Source: Ahaetulla prasina
Lineage: Eukaryota > Chordata > Lepidosauria > Squamata > Colubridae
Assembly (NCBI RefSeq): GCF_028640845.1
Contig: NC_080540.1
Coordinates: 213,959,800-214,023,799, forward strand
Direction: 5' to 3'
Length of the DNA: 64,000 nt
Numbering within the stretch: the first letter of the stretch is position 1; each line of letters starts with the position of its first letter. The notes beneath the pieces are model-generated. The model had not been told where the DNA came from. It made no database searches and was given only the letters and a program-made list of their open reading frames with translations. Below, one piece after another: positions 10,653 through 21,743 of the stretch. A program made the translations under genes and the position numbers.

Positions 10653-10946
10653 CAGAGGTGGGTTTCAGCAGGTTCTGACCAGTTCTGGAGAACCAATAGT
10701 GGAAATTTTGAGTAGTTCAGAGAATCAGTAGTAAAAATTCTGGCTGGCCCCGCCCCCATCTATTCTCTGCCTCCCGAGTCCCAGCTGATTGGGAGGGAAT
10801 GGGGATTTTGCAATAATCTTCTCCTGGATTGGGGTGGGAATGGAGATTTTATAGTATCCTTCCCCTGCCACGCCCTCCAAGCCATGCCATGCCCACCAAG
10901 CCACACCCACAGAACTGGTAGTAAAAAAAATTGAAACTCACTACTG
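10653..10946. mobile_element. hAT-type MITE (294 bp)
   Basis: Begins CAGAGGTGGGTTTCAGCAGG and ends TTGAAACTCACTACTG, with flanking 8-mers TGTATGAG and TGTTTGAG (one mismatch). The interior contains CCAGCTGATTGGGAGG and several CCACGCCC-like motifs. It is non-coding, and the 61-aa minus-strand frame inside it is spurious. Confidence 0.85.
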
Positions 10947-10954
10947 TGTTTGAG

Positions 10955-11644
10955 GAGATGGATTTTCCTATTTTGGAATTAAAATGCAGGATATCAAATA
11001 GATTCTTTCTCTCTTTCTTTGGTCTGATGAGTAGATAATTATTTGACCAAATGATACATTGGGAACTTGAGGAGCATGTTATAAGCGATCTCACAAAATG
11101 GCTACCATTATCTTGCTTAATCGCTCGACAGCAACCCAAGTAGACACACAGCTTACAAGAGACTCATTTAGCAGAAGGAGGACTGGGGAGATTGTTCCCT
11201 CCTATTCTTCTAATTCCCAGGTGGTCTTCTATTCCTGAGCTATTCTAACCAAGCCACTGGGAGGTGTTGGTAACGGCATATCAAGAGTCCCCTCAGTTAC
11301 AGACAACACATGGCCTACCTGCTATTGATATTTTGCTTAACATAATACAAGTTGCCTGGATACAGTTGTTCCAAAATGATCTATAAATAATGGTTTTTAT
11401 CTCAGTTTCTGTTTTTGAGCAACTGAAGTGTGGGATTGCATGCTGTGCTGCACTATGGCATGAGCAATGTGAAATTTACATTAGAAATCAGATGGAATAA
11501 AACGGTCATTTACTTAGATATTCTTGGCTTAATCAGCTGCCAAATTTTTCTACTTCTTAATGACACTCTATAGCTACAGCCTAGCTATCAGTGGAAAGCT
11601 GTATATTTAGAGATTCATTGGTTAAGTTAGGAGAGAATGTTTTT
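10955..11644. other. Unassigned sequence
   Basis: No gene or named element is visible. Confidence 0.5.
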
Positions 11645-11904
11645 TGTTTTTTCTTGCATTTATATCCCGCCCTTCTCCGAAGACTCAGGGCGGCTTACAC
11701 TATGTCAAGCAATAGTCTTCATCCATTTGTATACTATATACAAAGTCAACTTATTGCCCCCCAACAATCTGGGTCCTCATTTTACCTATCTTATAAAGGA
11801 TGGAAGGCTGAGTCAACCTTGGGCCTGGTGGGACTTGAACCTGCAATATTGCAAGCAGTTGCTGTTAATAATAGGCTGCATTAGCCTGTTGCGCCACCAG
11901 AGAA
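11645..11904 (-). mobile_element. tRNA-derived SINE with L2-like tail
   Basis: Read on the minus strand, the head is tRNA-like: CTGGTGGCGCAACAGGCTAA resembles an A box and GCAGGTTCAAGTCCCACC a B box. The 3' end is GTAAGCCGCCCTGAGTCTTC, then GGGCGGGATATAAATGCAAG, an L2-like tail. A tail shared with an L2 partner suggests L2-driven mobilisation. A tail-only fragment of the same type lies at 17719-17777. Confidence 0.75.
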
Positions 11905-11911
11905 TGTTAAT

Positions 11912-12135
11912 ATCCACTAGAGAACCAGCCAGTTTGGGGTTAAGACATCAGGCTAAAAACTGGGTGAATGTGAGTTCTAGCCCACAGGCACAAAGCCAGA
12001 TGGGTAACTTTGTGCCAGTCACTCACTCTCAGCTATAGGAAGCAGGCAAGTGCAAACTACTTCTAAAAAAAACTTGCCAGGAAAATTGCAGAGACGAGTC
12101 CAAGAGGTCACCAGGAGTCAAAACTGATTCAAAGG
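11912..12135 (+). mobile_element. tRNA-derived SINE, second type
   Basis: Contains AGCCAGTTTGGGGTTAAGAC near the start, GTGAGTTCTAGCCCACAGGC (B-box region), CAGTCACTCACTCTCAGC and GCAAACTACTTCT. It shares this order with copies at 52664 and 53299. The end has a decayed GAGTCAAAACTGATTC, which may derive from a BovB-like tail (GAGTCGGACACGACT type). Confidence 0.65.
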
Positions 12136-12441
12136 CATTTTTTTAAAAAATATCCAGGCCAGATTATTGTAAAATGCTCTGCCTGCTTCTACCTTTTCAG
12201 ATAGCTTAGAAACTGTGATTGATCTAAAGAATAATTTTAAAGAAAGACCTCCAGAGCAGGTTGTGAGATGAGAAAGAGTGCAATAAAGAGATTGTATTGT
12301 AGGTGGCTTCCTCACTGTTGATTTTGGGCCTTCCCATTGCTTCCTTATTTCATACTCATCACTGAGGTGAGGTCCTGTTCAAATTACTGCTAAAGAAACC
12401 ACTCAGTATTGCTTTTGGTAGTGAGATACAGATACAGATTA

Positions 12442-12838
12442 AAAGAGTTGGAAGGGACCTTGTAGGTCATCTAGTCCAGGGGTCTCCAACCTTTCGGACC
12501 TCAGGGATCACTAAATTCATAATTTTAAATCCCGAGGACCACTAATATGAATTTTTAAAAAAGATAAATAGTATTTAGTGCAATATAAAAAATGCAAATA
12601 ATTTTTCTGCGGACCACCAAAATTTTCTTGCCGACCACCATCTAGTCCAATCCCCCACCCAGCAGACCTTACCACATTTTTGACAGATGGCAGTCCAGTC
12701 TCTTCTTGAAAGCTTCCAGTGATGAAGCTCCCACAACTTCCAAAGGCAAGCTGTTCTATTGGTTGATTGTTCTCACTGTCAGAAAATTTCTCCTTATTTC
12801 CAGGTTGAATCTCTCCTTGGTCATTTCCATCCAGATGG
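12442..12838 (-). mobile_element. CR1 LINE 3' end
   Basis: AGAGTTGGAAGGGACCTTGT, the reverse complement of the CR1 3' terminus, marks the left end. The following sequence (CAGTCTCTTCTTGAAAGC, then GATTGTTCTCACTGTCAG) runs back toward the C-terminal codons as in the plus-strand copy at 34131. A hAT-like insertion at 12477-12639 splits it. Confidence 0.85.
12477..12639. mobile_element. hAT-like insertion within CR1
   Basis: Starts CAGGGGTCTCCAACCTTTCG and is bounded by identical 8-bp ATCTAGTC at 12469-12476 and 12640-12647. The CR1 sequence reads through cleanly once the insert and one 8-mer are removed. The right end (GCCGACCACC) does not mirror the left end, so the 3' inverted repeat is diverged. 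Confidence 0.85.
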
Positions 12839-12860
12839 GGGAGGGAGGGAGGGAGGGAGG
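12839..12860. repeat. (GGGA)n microsatellite
   Basis: Short run of GGGA units directly after the CR1 fragment. Confidence 0.9.
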
Positions 12861-13756
12861 ACTCTATTGAAGATGGATATTTTTCTAAAGATATTTTAAT
12901 TAAGTTGCATAATAATATAAAAACAGACTTACTGAATCATACCAAAGGACTGTCTAGTCCTGAATACTCTGTCACACAAGGGTGAATCAATGGCATACTG
13001 AAAATTAACGAAGAATAATATTGTGAGAAAGGCTGAACATTTTCTCTCCATATTATTTCATCATCTAGCTTGCTATGGAAGACAAATATTTATCTAACCC
13101 AGTTCATGGTGGTAAGTCAAATCTGTTATGATAAGCCAGGGGGCACCTTCTTCTATTTTAGAGTAGTGGGGAATAGAAACAGCTTGCTATTGTTCAGATC
13201 CGGGACAATAATTTAGAGACAAGGAGTCATCAGATGACTTTAGAAACCATCTGATTTTGACTTGTTTTAAAATAAGCCATAGTTAATGTTACCCACTGTT
13301 TTAATCTGCCAGTCAAGCAACTGTTGTCCATAAGTGAAACTCCCAAACTCATTCTACAAGGTCTGAAAATTGGAAAAAGTGATGCCTGAAACCAAGGTTT
13401 GCTGTATCTCATATAATATATATCATAAAATATATTCGAGTAATTTAATATTTATTTCAATCTTATGAGTACAAGTACACCTCCAATGTAATTATGTTGT
13501 TGTACAGCACTTAATATCTTGACCTATTCCAGATTTAAAACAACCTGCGCATGAAGAAATAATTGCAAAAAATTAACTATCTTTTATATGTTTCAGAACA
13601 AGTAGTACCATTTTTTAAAAAACTGTAAAGGTCAAAAAGGCAATTCAAAGAGCACTTACACATCTGAAAATCCTACTTTAAATATGACACACTTGCTTAA
13701 TTCATCTTTTTAAAAATTCTATCTTCACAGGTAAATTAAACAAACCAATAAGAGAT
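12861..13756. other. Unassigned sequence
   Basis: No gene is visible. ATCATACCAAAGGACTGTCT near 12938 faintly resembles a common ancient repeat but cannot be placed. Confidence 0.5.
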
Positions 13757-13764
13757 AATCAAGT

Positions 13765-13953
13765 CAGTGGTGGGATTCAGCTGGTTCTCTCTGGATCGCG
13801 TGAACTGGTAGCAGTGACTGAGAGGCTCCGCCCACCGACCCGGATGTAATGCGCAACTACTGCGCATGTGCAGAAGGCCATGTGCGTACACAGAGGTGGC
13901 GTGTGTGCTCAAATTTGTGAACCGGTAGGGAAGGTAAGTGAATCCCACCTCTG
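13765..13953. mobile_element. hAT-type MITE (189 bp) with NRF1-like site
   Basis: Begins CAGTGGTGGGATTCAGCTGG and ends GTGAATCCCACCTCTG, with flanking 8-mers AATCAAGT and AATTAAGT. The interior carries TGCGCATGTGCA (13861-13872), one base from the palindromic NRF1 consensus, and GTGAACCGGTAGGGAAGGTA near the 3' end. It is non-coding. Confidence 0.88.
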
Positions 13954-14189
13954 AATTAAGTTCTCCTTTATTAGGAACTATATGAAGTCATGTAGTTTTT
14001 CTAATAATATTATTTGCTTTTTACTTTTTCCTCTTCTTAGACATTCTTCAACTTTCCAGTTGTGTCTATGGCTTCTGGTCATATTATTAACCAGGCTGGG
14101 TTCTCTAATTTTTTTTTCAAAATCAGCCAGGTGCTGCCATTTGCTGTGATATATAAACCAAAGATTGCTCCCATCTTCTATGTTAAACC

Positions 14190-14946
14190 GTAGATTTATT
14201 TATTTTATTTTATTTATTTATTTTGTCACACAGTATATATAAGCATGAAATAACTATACAATATATAAGCATATATATAAGCATGAGTATCTAATAACTA
14301 TATTAATTGGATATAACGAAAGGAAACAATACGACAGGAACAGTAGGCACGTTTGTGCTCTTATGCACGCCCCTTACAGACCTCTTAGGAATGGGGTGAG
14401 GTCAATAGTAGACAGTTTTTGGTTGATGCTTTGGGGATTTTGGGAAGAGACCACAGAGTCAGGTAGTGTGTTCCAAGTATTAACAACTCTGTTACTGAAG
14501 TCATATTTTCTACGATCAAGATTGGAGCGGTTAATATTAAGCTTAAATCTATTGTGTGCTCGTGTATTGTTGCAATTGAAGCTGAAGTAGTCTTCGACAG
14601 GAAGGACATTGTAATAGATGATTCTATGAGTTAAACTCAGGTCATGTTGAAGGCGGCGTGGTTCTAAATTTTCTAAATCCAGAATTTCAAGTCTGGTGGC
14701 ATAAGGTATTTTGTTGTATTCGGAGGAGCGGAGAACTCTTCTTGTAAAATATTTCTGGACACGTTCAATTGTATTGATGTCAGAAATGTGGTATGGGTTC
14801 CAGACAGTTGAGCTGTATTCAAGGATTGGTCTAGCAAATGTTTTATATGCTCTGGTTAGTAGTGTAGTGTTTTTGGAGAAGAAGCTACGCAAGATTAGGT
14901 TTACAACTCTTTTTAGCAATGTAGTTGTAGAGGGCTTTGACACTTA
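14190..14946 (-). mobile_element. Rex1/CR1-like LINE, 3' end
   Basis: The minus strand encodes the C-terminal part of a Jockey-group LINE ORF2. It ends in a TAAATAAATA-type tail after GGGGCGTGCATAAGAGC. Related copies are at 57292 and 60690. The copy is 5' truncated, at a point followed on the plus strand by a CT-rich tract. The family label is tentative. Confidence 0.75.
14374..14943 (-). pseudogene. LINE ORF2 C-terminal fragment (189 aa)
   Basis: Uninterrupted frame covering the RT-distal region. RAYKTFARPILEYSSTVWNP, INTIERVQKYFTRRVLRSSE, YNVLPVEDYFSFNCNN and DLTPFLRGL are typical of the post-thumb segment of Jockey-group LINEs. The catalytic domain and the endonuclease are absent. Its good frame preservation suggests a fairly young insertion. 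Confidence 0.8.
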
Positions 14947-14949
14947 GAT

Positions 14950-15000
14950 TCTCTCTCTCTCTCTCTCCCTCCCTCTTCCTCTCTCGCTCTCTCCCTCCCC
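14950..15000. repeat. (CT)n/(CCCT)n tract
   Basis: Pyrimidine-rich simple repeat beside the truncated end of the LINE at 14190-14946. Confidence 0.9.
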
Positions 15001-15415
15001 AAACAAACTATGAAGTTTAATGCATTTTGTGAATGTTGTCTCAAGTTATCAGGAGACTGAACGATACATACACTCTACATTTAATAAGTGTCCAAATGAC
15101 ATCAATTCCATGTCATATTAATATTAATATTGATCTTGTTTTTCTCTTTTTTCTAGTTTCCTTTTTCTCCCTTAATTTTTTTTCACCATTATAGTTACGT
15201 GTTTTACAATAATCAGTGATGTATTGTTGGTTTGCTTTACTTCACTAATAATAAACATTAAAAATGTAAGTTGTACAATGCAGCCTTGTTTAAAAATGAT
15301 AATTAAGGCATAACTTAATGTATGAACCAGACGATTAAGGCTTATTCGCAGGGTTTAGCAAAATCTAAAACATAAATATATGTTTATTGCAATATTTGAA
15401 CCACAGCATTTATAC

Positions 15416-15712
15416 CAGTGGTGGGCTGCTGCCAGTTCAAGCGAACCAGTAGTTCCAACGATCAGCTGGCCCCGCCCAACCGCCCCTGCTCTATCCTGTC
15501 CTATATTTCCTTCTTTCTGGTTCAGCTGATTCACGCGGCAGAGCTGATTCCCGCACCTCTGCTGTTCTACTTACCAGGACTGCCTTCTAAGGTAAGCAGC
15601 TGAGCTTCAAATTGCTGTATTTTGAACATTGCGCGCAAGCGTGTTAGGTGTGCATGGGTGCAAAGCACGCTCTCACAGAACCAGTTGTTAAACCGGTTGC
15701 AGCCCACCATTG
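15416..15712. mobile_element. hAT-type MITE (297 bp), perfect 8-bp TSD
   Basis: Begins CAGTGGTGGGCTGCTGCC and ends TGCAGCCCACCATTG. Both sides carry ATTTATAC (15408-15415 and 15713-15720). The body includes GAACCAGTAGTTCC, an AGCTGATTCCCGC segment and a GCGCGCAAGCGTG stretch. It is non-coding. Confidence 0.92.
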
Positions 15713-15914
15713 ATTTATACTTCACGTTATATATGATGGTTCATTGTCATGAGTCTAATTTTGGTTGTAATCAACTTTATGCCCAAGTTGAATTTATATA
15801 AATATTAAATATATGGAGAAAAACATATTTGCTATGGGGATTGGGGATTGATTTCTTCTTGTGGAAGATCAATATATAGGCAACCTGATTCCTTTTGATG
15901 TGGTCATGGACTTA

Positions 15915-17240
15915 TAGAATAATAGAGTTGGAAGTGACCATGGAATCTGCATACTCCAACCCTACTCAGTGAAGGAGAATTCACCACATCATGAGGCAAT
16001 TTGACAGCTCATACAATAAGGAAGTTCCTCCTGATGTTTAACTTGAACTTGTTCCCTTATAGTTTTTAATCCTGGTTTTGGTTCTGCCCTCTGGAGAAAT
16101 AGAGAGTTTCTGTATGGATGCAAAATACCTAGTTGCATTCAGATATTTGAACTCTGCTATCCTGTCACCCATACAGTTCTTTTTGAAGTTTGTTTCTTTC
16201 ATCTAAAGCCAGTTTGCTCCGCTTTGTGTCATCTGCAGTCTAGTTGCTTTGTGTCAACTGCCTGTGGTGCTTGTTGATACCTCTGTCAACGAATGCATTG
16301 AATGGATGCATTTTTTTAAAAAAATGAAGTGAGGCCATTAATGAATATTCTTTGAGTTTGGTCATTCAATCAACTGTAAATCCATCAAGTACTAGTATCA
16401 CTTAATCTATTTTATGAAGGGAAATATCGTAAGGCATTCTTTGCAGAGGTCCAGGAACACTTACATCAGCATTATCCAGATCTATTAAACTAATAAAGCT
16501 ATCAGCTGGGGAAAGAAGGTTAATCTGGCACAATTTGTTTATAGTGTGCTGGTATTGCTCACAAATATCCTGCTTGATTATTTCTTTGAAATGTTGCCCA
16601 GTCTAGACATCAGGCTGACAGTTTGTAGTTTCCTGGGTACTTCTTCTTCTTCTTTTTAAAGATGATTGTGAGAGACGGTGGGGAGGCCTGGAGAAGAAAG
16701 ACAAGAAATAGCAGGCGAGCCAGTTGTCAGCTTATTTTATAAACAATTCAGCTTTGCTGCAGAGAAATCTGGGAGAAAGCATTTCAAAGTATTCAAAGAG
16801 ATTTTGTCTTAATGAACCCTCTATGAATGATATTGGGACATTCCTATTACACTTTCCGGGTTCTGTATGTACCCCGAACCGGCCTTAAGAACTCCTTACT
16901 TTGCCTCACTCCTAAAGTTGGGTTCCCAAAAGCTGGAGGGGAGCAAATTTTGTGGAGACTGACAATGGCAATGGAATTCTCTCTTCTCCAGTCTTCTGTA
17001 ACTTCACTAGACCTGCAGGAGTTCTCAAAGATTACTGAGAATGGTTCTGTGATTCACTAATTCCTATCGTTCCCTGGAATGCAACCCATCTGGCCCTAGA
17101 GGCTTGGATTCATTTAAATTAGTTAAGTTCCTTCCCCTTGTCTATCCTAAGCTACAGTTTCCTCCTTCTTCCAGCAATGTAACCACTATCAGATAGGACT
17201 CCATTTCCCTTGATCTATATCTGTCTGGTACATTGTAGAA
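15915..17240 (-). mobile_element. Ancient amniote CR1 copy
   Basis: Three blocks in the right order identify a long minus-strand CR1. The first is a 3' end with AATAGAGTTGGAAGTGACC, then AGTTCCTCCTGATGTTTAAC. The second is a segment near 16510-16640 with AAGGTTAATCTGGCACAATT and CATCAGGCTGACAGTTTGTA. The third is an upstream block near 16980-17130 with GCAGGAGTTCTCAAAGATTA and CATCTGGCCCTAGAGGCTTG. These are widely conserved pieces of the CR1 RT region in amniotes. Frames are destroyed, consistent with great age. Confidence 0.7.
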
Positions 17241-17246
17241 AATATA

Positions 17247-17717
17247 CAGGGGTGAAATGTAAAATTTGTTACTACCGGTTCTGTGGGCGTGGCTTGGGGG
17301 TGGAGGTGGGGGTAATGTGACTAGGTGGGCGTGGCCAACTTTTTTTTTTAACTTTTAAAACCATTTTTTCTACAACCTCTTTGGCTGAAGAGGTTGTAGA
17401 AAAATGCTTTTAAAGGGTTCTGATGATCCCAGCTGAGTTGCCTGATTGCCAGAACCCTTTAAAAGCATTTTTACAGCCTCTTTGGCTGACAAAGTTGTAG
17501 AAAAAATGCTTGTAAAAAGTTCTGATGGTCCCAGCTGAGCCGCGCGATCATCAGGGGCTTTTTTTTTTTTTACTTTTAAAAGCATTTTTTCTGCCAAAGG
17601 AAAAAATGCCTTTAAAAGTAAAAAAAGAAAACCTTTGATTATTGTGCAGCTCAGCTAGGCATGGGGGGGGGGCGGTGCAGGGATTTTTGCTACCAGAACC
17701 GGGAGCATTTCACCCCG
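17247..17717. mobile_element. hAT-type MITE, hairpin-rich copy
   Basis: Begins CAGGGGTGAAATG and ends GCATTTCACCCCG. It is the same subfamily as 2918-3517: GTTACTACCGGTTCTGTGGG near the start, the TCTACAACCTCTTTGGCTGA hairpin module repeated, and GATCATCAGGGGC. I could not read a clear 8-bp duplication here because the right end abuts a SINE tail. Confidence 0.75.
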
Positions 17718-17718
17718 T

Positions 17719-17777
17719 ATGTAAGCCACCCTGAGTCTTCGGAGAAGGGCGGGATATAAATTCAAATAAAAAAAAAC
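17719..17777 (+). repeat. SINE tail fragment (L2-like 3' end)
   Basis: GTAAGCCACCCTGAGTCTTC, then GGGCGGGATATAAATTC and an A-rich end. This is the 3' tail of the SINE type at 11645-11904, without its head. Confidence 0.6.
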
Positions 17778-17851
17778 AAACCTGAAAATATATCACAGGT
17801 TTCAAGGCTGTTTTCAATTGGAGTATCCAACAGGTAGTTTAACAGACTAAA

Positions 17852-17960
17852 AGAATAACAAGAGTTGGAAGGGACCTTGTAGGTCATCTAATCCAGCCCT
17901 CCCACCCAAGCAGGAGACCCTGCACCATTTCTGACAGATAACAGTCCAGTCTTTCCTTGA
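17852..17960 (-). mobile_element. CR1 LINE 3' fragment
   Basis: AAGAGTTGGAAGGGACCTTG, then ATCTAATCCAGCCCTCC and CCATTTCTGACAGATAACAG identify the CR1 3' end on the minus strand. A MITE begins where it stops at 17961, so the MITE may have interrupted it. Confidence 0.8.
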
Positions 17961-18340
17961 CTAGTTCTCAACTTACGGTCCACATTTGAGCCCCAGATTT
18001 CCGTTGCTAAGCAAGACAGTTATTAACTGAGTTTTGCCCCATATTACAACCTTTTTTGCCATAATTGTTAAGTGAATCACTGCTGTTGTTAAGTTAGTAA
18101 TACGGTTGTTAAGTGATTCTGGCTTCCCCATTGACTTTGATTGTCGGAAGGTCACAAAAGGCCTGCATGCTGCAACAGTCATAAATACATGCCAATTGCC
18201 AAGCCTCCAAATTTTGATCACATGACCATAGGAATGAAGCATTGGTCATAAGTATGTAAAATAGTCATGTCACTTTTTTCCAGTGCCATTATAACTCTGA
18301 ATGGTCACCAAATGAATGGTTGTAAGTCAAGAACTACTTG
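17961..18340. mobile_element. TA-flanked palindromic-end MITE
   Basis: The left end CTAGTTCTCAACTTAC and right end GTAAGTCAAGAACTACTTG are inverted copies. The body (GAGTTTTGCCCC, TCCCCATTGACTTTGATTGT, TTTGATCACATGACC) matches copies at 35945, 58116 and 59456. All four have TA just after the right end, suggesting a Tc1/mariner-type TA target. It is non-coding. Confidence 0.75.
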
Positions 18341-18342
18341 TA

Positions 18343-20110
18343 ATAGAATTTGGGTTCCAAGTTAAGCTGTTGTTTGCTTTATAGCTTACAGCATGTAATA
18401 CATATCTTTGATGCGGCATTCATGACTTTTTTTTTATCTGAAGTCTTTTTCATTTTTACTTTGCAATATTTTGTGGGCATGCTTGGCTTTTACTTACCTA
18501 AATTAAGTTCAATTTATCTGAAACTAAGATCAGAGTCAACAATTTTTTTTTAAAAAAATGAAATCTTTGTTCATTTTATAGTCTTTTTTTAAAAAAAATG
18601 TGCAATAAACTGCATAATAAATGAACACTATCCATGCTTCCAGATTAAATTACTGTACAGCTCTATATGAATACATGAACATTTGTAATTTAGTGTGATT
18701 TTTCTAAATATGTACAACTGTTATCAAGACAAATTATTCTCTTGACTCCCAAGAAATATGTGAGCAAGATAAATCTGCATATCTCTTAAAATGTGCCATT
18801 TCAGGGATATTTTTCTTGGAGACAGGTGAAGCAAAGTAATTGTAAATGCAAATGGATTTAGATTTTCAGAATCACCATACGTGGAACAGTCTGATTATCT
18901 TAATTCAACACAATGGGAAAGTAACATCAGATCTGGCATTTCCAAGTACTGGTTTTCAGTAGTTGACTTAACTGACTGTCTAAAATGTATTGTAGGTGCA
19001 GTAAATTACTGCAGTGTAGTAATAGCTATTGTTCTGGATCAGGAATATACATTTTTGTGGTTGGGGGCCAAATTTCCTCTTTCAGCTGCATGCCGGGGTT
19101 CAACCATTTTGAATTTAGTTGGTTAAATATTATGAACAGATTTTCTTTAAAAATTATAAAGTTGCAATATTCCTGTTCTGCATGTTAACATTCCCTTGTA
19201 AATGTTGGAAAACCTTGAGGAGGAGCTCAGTTATATGTGTCCACTCTATATCCTCCTGCTCAGATATGAATTCTTCTGCCTAGCACCATTGTCAGGAATC
19301 TTTAGGACACACTACCCCTGTTTTGCTTGCTGAAATGGATCCCGGGAAGAAGAAATGTTGTACAAGCTTCAAAACTGATTTAGAATGGTCTAACTCATAT
19401 CATTTGATTCTGGGAAAGGGAGATAAATTTAGTTCCAAATACTGTATACCCAATTTTCTTTGGGACTAAACGAAATATATGTGGTCAATTCAAACCATTT
19501 TTTAATATGTTGACTATCTTTCAAGTATTTATGGTGAACATAAAATCCTACAGAGGCCCCTTTGATTAAATGTAGTTTGTTGCTCTCATAAAAATGTAAG
19601 TAAAAGGGTTCACAGAAGACTTCCTACTAAAGAAAACAGCTGGGAAGCTATGAACCTTACAAAGGAAAAGGAGGAAGAGAAACGGGAAACAGAGGACGGT
19701 TGAAGGGAATAGACAAGCTAGAGAAAGAAGGCAGCATATGGCTTTTGGTTCCCCTCCCCATAGCAGCCATGCTAGAGGGGGCCATTGTATTGTGTTGTAT
19801 CTGAGGTAGGATGGTGTTGCATTTGCGTGTAAGTTTGCCCTTGGCATAGGATATTATCGAAAGAAAAATCCAGTCCAGTTCCAAGCCTGAAAAACACTGG
19901 AAATAAAATGGAGGCTGGCTACAAGGAAATAAGGTCTTTATTTATTTGGTTTTCCAGAAACTTCAATGACAGCTGCATGTTTCTCATGTGGCTGACAAAA
20001 TGGCTGAGTGAGTGGATGGATTTTTATAGGGTTCTGGGGTTTGGTGATTGAGATGTTCCAGGAAGTTGTGCAATGTAGCCTTGTGTCTTTTACTATTTCA
20101 ATGGTGGTAG
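18343..20110. other. Unassigned sequence
   Basis: AT-rich sequence with short T and A runs around 18541-18600. I see no gene or named repeat. Confidence 0.5.
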
Positions 20111-20112
20111 GT

Positions 20113-21304
20113 TAATCCTATTAACTGTCTGCTTTGGTTCTGCAACCCAACAAGACAGACACAGACTTCAGAGGATAATTAGAACTGCAGAAAAAACAAT
20201 TGCTACCAACCTGCCTTCCGTTGAGGACTTGTATACTGCACGAGTCAAAAAGAGGGCTGTGAAAATATATACAGATGCATCCTGGACATAAATTGTTTCA
20301 ACTCCTATCCTCAAAACGATGCTATAGAACTGTTCTGTCCCCCCCCAACCGCAACCAAGAAGACACGCGAGCTGACTATATCTGCCAGCAATTCATTCCT
20401 ACGACAGATATCAGTTCTGGCAACGAACCTGCGATTGCCTGCCAAGTTCTCTTATTTCCTCAGAAGCCAGCGTAACTGCAGTTCGTTGCTGGAGCAACCA
20501 AGAGTTCAGAAATAAACAGAAATCCAGAAGCCAAATTCTTAGTCTCGAAATATTGCAGCCAAAGTTTCCAAGAGTCAGTTTTTGTCCATTACAAGAAGCT
20601 ATAGAGCAGCTCCTCCTGCTTTTATACCCTGTGGGGTGTGGCTCCGTGACTCAGCACTCTCTAGGCCCCTTCTTTTGTTGTTCCCGCCTCTCCTTTCTGC
20701 GATGCCTGGGATTTAACCAGGACTGATTGTCAGCAACTGGGTCTTGAGGTGTTGCCTGGGAGGGGGAAGGTGCGGGAGAAAGAGGCCTCATCATCTCCTC
20801 CACCTGGCCTGCCTCTGGAACCTGGAGCGGAGCCAGAGAGGAAGGTCCTGCAGAGGGAAGTCCTGTTGGCTCTTCCCCCTCAATCTCTGAGTCACTCTCT
20901 GCCAAGAGGCCAGGCTCAGGAGCTGAAGACACAACAAGAGCACTCCACACCAGAACAACTAAATACAAGAACAGTTTTTTCCTGAAAGCCATCACTCTGC
21001 TAAACAAATAATTCCCTCAACACTGTCAAACTATTTACTAAGTCTGCACTACTATTAATCTTGTCATTGTTCCTATCACCCATCTCCTTCCATTTATGAC
21101 TGTATGACTGTAACCTTGTTACTGGTATCCTTACAATTTATATTGTCTGTTTCCTAATATGATTTGGTTGCTTATTTGTACCGTATGACTATCATTAAGT
21201 GCTGTACCTTATGATTCTTGATGAATGTATCTTTTCTTTTATGTACACTGAGAGCGTATGCACCAAGACAAATTCCTTGTGTATCCAATCACACTTGGCC
21301 AATA
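20113..21304 (+). mobile_element. Snake1/L3-type CR1 LINE 3' end, split by an LTR
   Basis: 20113-20330 and 20937-21304 together match the 3' part of the Snake1 copy at 36014. The first has TTCTGCAACCCAACAAGAC and CCTGCCTTCCGTTGAGGAC, the second CACACCAGAACAACTAAATA and the AATCACACTTGGCCAATAAA end. A solo LTR occupies the gap. The 3' end runs directly into a CCTAT microsatellite. Coding frames are largely destroyed. Confidence 0.85.
20331..20936 (-). mobile_element. Solo LTR (606 bp) inside Snake1 LINE
   Basis: Starts TGTTCTGTCC and ends AAGACACAACA (TG...CA). Flanking 5-mers are AGAAC and AGAGC, one mismatch. On the minus strand GGGTATAAAAGCAGG at about 20611-20625 is a TATA box, preceded by TGAGTCACGGAGCCACACCC. 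That promoter segment resembles the LTR at 59505-60013, which has TGAGTCATGGAGCCACACCC before TATATAAAGG. No internal retroviral sequence remains. Confidence 0.82.
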
Positions 21305-21310
21305 AATAAT

Positions 21311-21380
21311 CCTATCCTATCCTATCCTATCCTATCCTATCCTATCCTATCCTATCCTATCCTATCCTATCGTATCCTAT
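21311..21380. repeat. (CCTAT)n microsatellite seeded by LINE tail
   Basis: About a dozen CCTAT units follow the Snake1 3' end with only AATAAT between. One unit has changed to CGTAT. Confidence 0.95.
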
Positions 21381-21526
21381 AATATTCTATAGGTCATGTC
21401 CTGTCCTTACAATTTGGGTGGGGGGATGTAAATTTTTAATACAATCAGCTCCAACCTTCTGTGGGAGCTTGTGTCTGAAGGCATTTTGTTTATGAATAGA
21501 TTGGCCCAATCTTTCTGAATGGATAC

Positions 21527-21743
21527 TGCTTCATTCAAAGAATGAAGAAGGAATGGAGGCTTGACGGTTAGCAAAAATCCTTTATTAACAACAAACTAAC
21601 AGCGAGTAAAAATAGGGCAATATTCCCGAACAAACCAACTTCACACACAGCTGCTACTTATATAGCAGCTGTCACCTGTTGGCCAATGATGGCCACTCAT
21701 TTATAAGCCAATAGGCAACGATTCTCTAGCCTCATACGCTGCA
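21527..21743 (-). repeat. 3' LTR of the Gypsy element
   Basis: TG...CA ends (TGCTTCATTC...ACGCTGCA on the plus strand). On the minus strand it holds a TATA box (GCTATATAAGTAGC) and an AATAAA signal just before ATTTTTGCTAACC, so it has promoter and polyadenylation functions. It has G at the single position where the other LTR has T (GGAATGGAGG versus GGAATTGAGG). Confidence 0.95.
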
